64,000 nucleotides of DNA from Pusillimonas sp. UBA6240 (GTDB lineage Bacteria > Pseudomonadota > Gammaproteobacteria > Burkholderiales > Burkholderiaceae_B): NCBI GenBank assembly GCA_002441445.1, contig DJWC01000126.1:19183-83182 (forward strand), read 5' to 3'. The notes below the pieces were generated by a model. That model worked only from the letters and a program-made list of their open reading frames with translations, was not told the DNA's origin and searched no databases. How positions within the stretch are numbered: position 1 is the stretch's first letter; every line of letters starts with the position of its first letter. The position numbers and the translations under genes were made by a program. Positions 61,244-64,000 of this stretch are shown here, piece after piece.

Positions 61244-61798
61244 ATGATGGCGGAGATAACAACAAAGAATGTCCAGAGCCTCCCAGCTAGAACCGCTATA
61301 CAGACATCATCAACCTCTGCTGCCATTGCATATCAGTCCTGGACGTTGCTTGAGCATGACCGCGCCATAGACTGGGGATACGACGATGCATCGGCGCCAT
61401 CAATCCATATCGTTTCGACTATTAGAGCATTGGCGGAATCGTTGTTTGTCAGCGAAGATTTAGAAGTATTTATTGACCGTACTTCACGCTTAGCTTTTTC
61501 TCCACCGAACCTGCGGTCGGAGCGTGTAACTCCCGTGCGAATGTTCGACGACGGCACATTAACAGTTACTATATGGCCGAAAAATAGACCTATAGGTGAA
61601 AATCAACACTTGGTGCCGCGGTTGTCGGTAGATTTGAAAACGTTGCTTGGAGGCGTCCTCGTATCCCCAAAGGCACCAACCCGGTTCGTTGAATTGATCT
61701 CTGACCTTGTGCAGCGAAATACTCGTGCTAAGGTATCTCGCGCAAGTTGGTCAATAGAATCTGCTGCCATAGGAACTGTTCACGTTAGAGGCGCATGA
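61244..61798 (+). CDS. Hypothetical protein, cargo gene
   Basis: A 184-aa protein of unknown function. I start it at the ATG at 61244, 8 nt after GAGGGA; the frame is open back to 61082 without an SD. Visible segments are I-V-S-T-I-R-A-L-A-E-S-L-F-V, then G-T-L-T-V-T-I-W-P-K-N and L-S-V-D-L-K-T-L-L-G-G. No signal peptide or transmembrane helix is seen. Its GC is lower than in the element backbone. Confidence 0.5.
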   Translation: MMAEITTKNVQSLPARTAIQTSSTSAAIAYQSWTLLEHDRAIDWGYDDASAPSIHIVSTIRALAESLFVSEDLEVFIDRTSRLAFSPPNLRSERVTPVRMFDDGTLTVTIWPKNRPIGENQHLVPRLSVDLKTLLGGVLVSPKAPTRFVELISDLVQRNTRAKVSRASWSIESAAIGTVHVRGA

Positions 61799-62020
61799 GC
61801 TTATGTGTCCATTGGCTCATGGATTGCTTTCAAACGATACGTTCAGAAGCGATGGCCATCCGCAGCCTGGGCATTCTAGTTTCGATATTGAGGTTGAACC
61901 TAGTACGGCCAAATCATATCCTTCAGACCGGCATGTTAGGTGGCTACTGCATTGCCAAGCGGACATCTCACTCGATACAACGCAGGAGCCGCGCGTCTTT
62001 GGGTCAAGGAATCGCCGGCT

Positions 62021-62959
62021 ATGAGGGTCAAATACCTTGAGTGCTTTTTGGTATTGGCTGAAGAGCAGCATTATCATCGTGCCGCGGAACGGCTGAACGT
62101 CGCCCAACCGCTCGTTTCGCTGGCTATCAAGCGGCTTGAGAACGACTTGGGTGTCCAGCTATTTGAACGCACTCAACGTAGCACTCGGATTACCGAGGCC
62201 GGGTTGCGGCTACTGCCTGATGCGCGTAGGTTGCTCGATGCCTATGCCGAACTGCGGCGTAATGCCACATGTGTTACGCAGGCTGTGCAGAAAAGGATTC
62301 GACTGGGATTGTCGGGCATGACTATTGGCCTGGCGCATCCGCGGCTTGATGCTTTGCTCGCTCACACGCGTGAAACACTCGCTGATATCGACTTGTACGT
62401 GGCCGAATACGATTACGGTCCGCTTATCCGCGGACTTCGAGACGGCACACTCGACATCGGCATCACGGTCGGCAGCGTACGTGTTGAAGACCTGGTGATT
62501 CAACGCCTATGGTACGACCCCATGCTTGCTGTGGTGCCAGTGCGTCATCCGCTTGCACAAGCAGGTGTACTTACTCATACTGCCTTGCAATCCTGCTCAT
62601 TGATTGTGTGTCACCCGAGCAGCGATGCAGCCGCCAGCGAGCAGCTACGCGTGGCTATTATTGAGAGAATTGTAGAACCACGTATTGCGCAGTACGCGTC
62701 GAGTATTGCAGGCATGCTCTCGTTGGTAGCAGCCGGTTTCGGCGTTAGCTTCATCGCTGAATCGCAGGCAAGGCTCAATCCCCGTGAAGGCGTGTGCTAC
62801 CTGCCGATCGAGCAGTGTGAGGCGATGTTCTGCACGTCGGCACTATACCACGGCGGCGGTTTGCGCCCCGAGGATCGTCGCTTCTTCGAATCTGTTCGGC
62901 AGTTCATCAATGATGATGCCAATATGAACGATCGAAAGGTCCAGGCGCGTTATCAATGA
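62021..62959 (+). CDS. LysR-family transcriptional regulator (cargo)
   Basis: A 312-aa regulator. The HTH is in Y-L-E-C-F-L-V-L-A-E-E-Q-H-Y-H-R-A-A-E-R-L-N-V with V-S-L-A-I-K-R-L-E; the effector domain covers about 90-295 (G-T-L-D-I-G-I-T-V-G). It resembles CatM/BenM-like regulators of aromatic or organic acid use. The start is set at M-R-V-K-Y-L-E-C, where family similarity begins; an in-frame extension exists. Its target in the cargo is not obvious; the tctBA operon is a candidate. Confidence 0.88.
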   Translation: MRVKYLECFLVLAEEQHYHRAAERLNVAQPLVSLAIKRLENDLGVQLFERTQRSTRITEAGLRLLPDARRLLDAYAELRRNATCVTQAVQKRIRLGLSGMTIGLAHPRLDALLAHTRETLADIDLYVAEYDYGPLIRGLRDGTLDIGITVGSVRVEDLVIQRLWYDPMLAVVPVRHPLAQAGVLTHTALQSCSLIVCHPSSDAAASEQLRVAIIERIVEPRIAQYASSIAGMLSLVAAGFGVSFIAESQARLNPREGVCYLPIEQCEAMFCTSALYHGGGLRPEDRRFFESVRQFINDDANMNDRKVQARYQ

Positions 62960-63279
62960 TGAGCCCTGCGGTTATTTGACCAATTATCGAACTGTCCTCA
63001 GGATTCAGTTTAAGGGGCGCGACTTTGTTGAGCCTGCTTTGCTTAACCACCGTACGACATGCCATATTCTAGTGGTACGGTATTAAGCATCTTGCCCTTA
63101 TGGGCTGTCCTGCCATTTTGGCCGGTCCGTGTTGATGCTCACATCGTCGTTTTGCCCATTGACCACGCTGGAGCGCGCTCTAGCAGGTTTGTGTTCCAGC
63201 ACCCATGAATCAGACTGATCATGTGTTCGCACGGCACGCACTTGCGTGCATAGGCGGCACATAATCGGTGGAGGCTGGT
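62960..63279. other. 320-nt gap at the second cargo boundary before traG
   Basis: No gene is supported. GC rises towards traG. A G-rich SD (GTGGAGG) appears at its end for traG. No target duplication matching the other cargo boundary could be recognised by eye. Confidence 0.4.
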
Positions 63280-64000
63280 GTGGTGGACAAAGTTTCGGTG
63301 CCGCATACGGGGGTATTGTTCGGGCATATCGTGGTGGTTTGCACGGTGGCCGGCGTGTGCGTCTGGGCTGGTACGCAGTACACGGCCGCAGCGCTTGGCT
63401 ACTCGCCGCGCCTGGGCCCGCCCGCCGGCCATATCGGCGGTCTGCCGGTCTACTACCCCTGGCAGCTCTTCATCTGGTGGTATGCCTACGAGGCGTACGC
63501 ACCGCACATATTCATGCGCGGCGGCGTGATCGCCTCGATGGGCGGTGTGCTGGGCGCCGGCTCCGCCGTGGCCATGTCGGTTCATCGCTCGCGTCAGGCC
63601 AGGCGCGTAACCACCTATGGTTCGGCGCGCTGGGCGGAACATGAGGACATAGAAAAGGCGGGCCTGCTCAAGCCGGCGGGCGTATTTCTCGGCAAGCTCG
63701 GCGGCGATGCGCCGGCTTACCTGCGCCACGACGGCCCGGAACATATCATGGCGATTGCGCCGACCCGCTCAGGCAAGGGCGTGGGGCTGGTGGTGCCCAC
63801 CTTATTGACCTGGCCGGGCTCGTGCGTCGTGCATGACATCAAGGGCGAGAACTGGACGCTCACGGCGGGCTGGCGGTCTCGCTTCTCGCATTGCCTGTAC
63901 TTCAATCCTACGAGCCCGCACTCGGCCGCCTACAACCCACTGCTGGAAGTGCGCCAGGGCATCCATGAGGTGCGAGACGTGCAGAACATCGCCGACATCC
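63280..64000 (+). CDS. traG: Conjugative coupling protein TraG/VirD4 (5' part)
   Basis: The first ~240 residues lie in the window; the gene runs off the end. It has two N-terminal transmembrane segments (residues about 10-30 and 80-100), then R-V-T-T-Y-G-S-A-R-W-A and the Walker A A-P-T-R-S-G-K-G-V-G, followed by V-V-H-D-I-K-G-E-N-W, all VirD4/TraG hallmarks. It couples the relaxosome to the mating pore. The start is GTG 63280 (GTG 63283 is equally possible) with GGAGG 8-12 nt upstream. trb genes are expected beyond the window. Confidence 0.92.
   Translation, partial: MVDKVSVPHTGVLFGHIVVVCTVAGVCVWAGTQYTAAALGYSPRLGPPAGHIGGLPVYYPWQLFIWWYAYEAYAPHIFMRGGVIASMGGVLGAGSAVAMSVHRSRQARRVTTYGSARWAEHEDIEKAGLLKPAGVFLGKLGGDAPAYLRHDGPEHIMAIAPTRSGKGVGLVVPTLLTWPGSCVVHDIKGENWTLTAGWRSRFSHCLYFNPTSPHSAAYNPLLEVRQGIHEVRDVQNIADI

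Noticed and set aside
61795..62040. Small open frame between the cargo hypothetical gene and LysR, coupled by ATGA
   Set aside because: No SD-quality start beyond the overlap, no recognisable domain, and it runs into the LysR gene in another frame.

Overview
The window looks like part of a high-GC betaproteobacterial chromosome, most likely Alcaligenaceae (Bordetella/Achromobacter-like). This is judged from protein style (Liv-type and tripartite tricarboxylate transporters, LysR regulators, a Tn4371-like conjugative core) and not from any marker gene. No rRNA or complete tRNA gene was seen.

Region 1 (1-16.6 kb) is a catecholate siderophore locus, all on the + strand: the tail of an iron-siderophore binding protein, a siderophore-type esterase, a complete branched-chain-amino-acid-type ABC transporter (SBP, two permeases, two ATPases), a phosphopantetheinyl transferase, EntE-, ArCP- and EntF-like enzymes, an EntS-like exporter, a YncE-like beta-propeller, an isochorismatase and EntA. 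Two Fur-box-like sites suggest iron repression. The parts would make 2,3-dihydroxybenzoate, load it on a stand-alone carrier protein, join it to serine and release an enterobactin-like product. No isochorismate synthase (EntC) is present in the window.

Region 2 (16.6-21.6 kb) is ordinary chromosome: PQQ sugar dehydrogenase plus DUF2231 protein, an aldo/keto reductase, a TauE/SafE permease and a LysR regulator. The last two flank a degenerate ~19-bp repeat array.

Region 3 (21.7-28.1 kb) is a complete type II-C CRISPR-Cas locus: a 4-repeat array, cas2, cas1, cas9 (1022 aa) and a divergent tracrRNA. A second anti-repeat copy follows the tracrRNA terminator. An IS3-family element sits next to it, inside a perfect palindrome.

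Region 4 (28.2-41.3 kb) is a defence-rich island: a PaeR7I/XhoI-like restriction-modification pair with an XRE-ImmA regulator, a Hachiman-like nuclease-helicase pair, and two uncharacterised proteins, one of them DUF5677.

Region 5 (41.7-64 kb) is the core of a Tn4371-like integrative and conjugative element: radC, parB, DUF736, DUF2958, DUF2285, an AlpA-like HTH, repA, parA, DUF2840, a TraF peptidase, relaxase and the start of traG. It carries an AbiJ-type defence gene with an XRE partner. Between repA and parA lies a plasmid-style origin with DnaA-box-like sites, three iterons at an exact 23-bp period and an AT-rich repeat. The relaxase and traG are separated by an ~8 kb cargo of visibly lower GC: tctAB, a PAP2 phosphatase, a two-component system, an unknown gene and a LysR regulator. 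No integrase or element ends could be identified, so the full extent of the element is not known.
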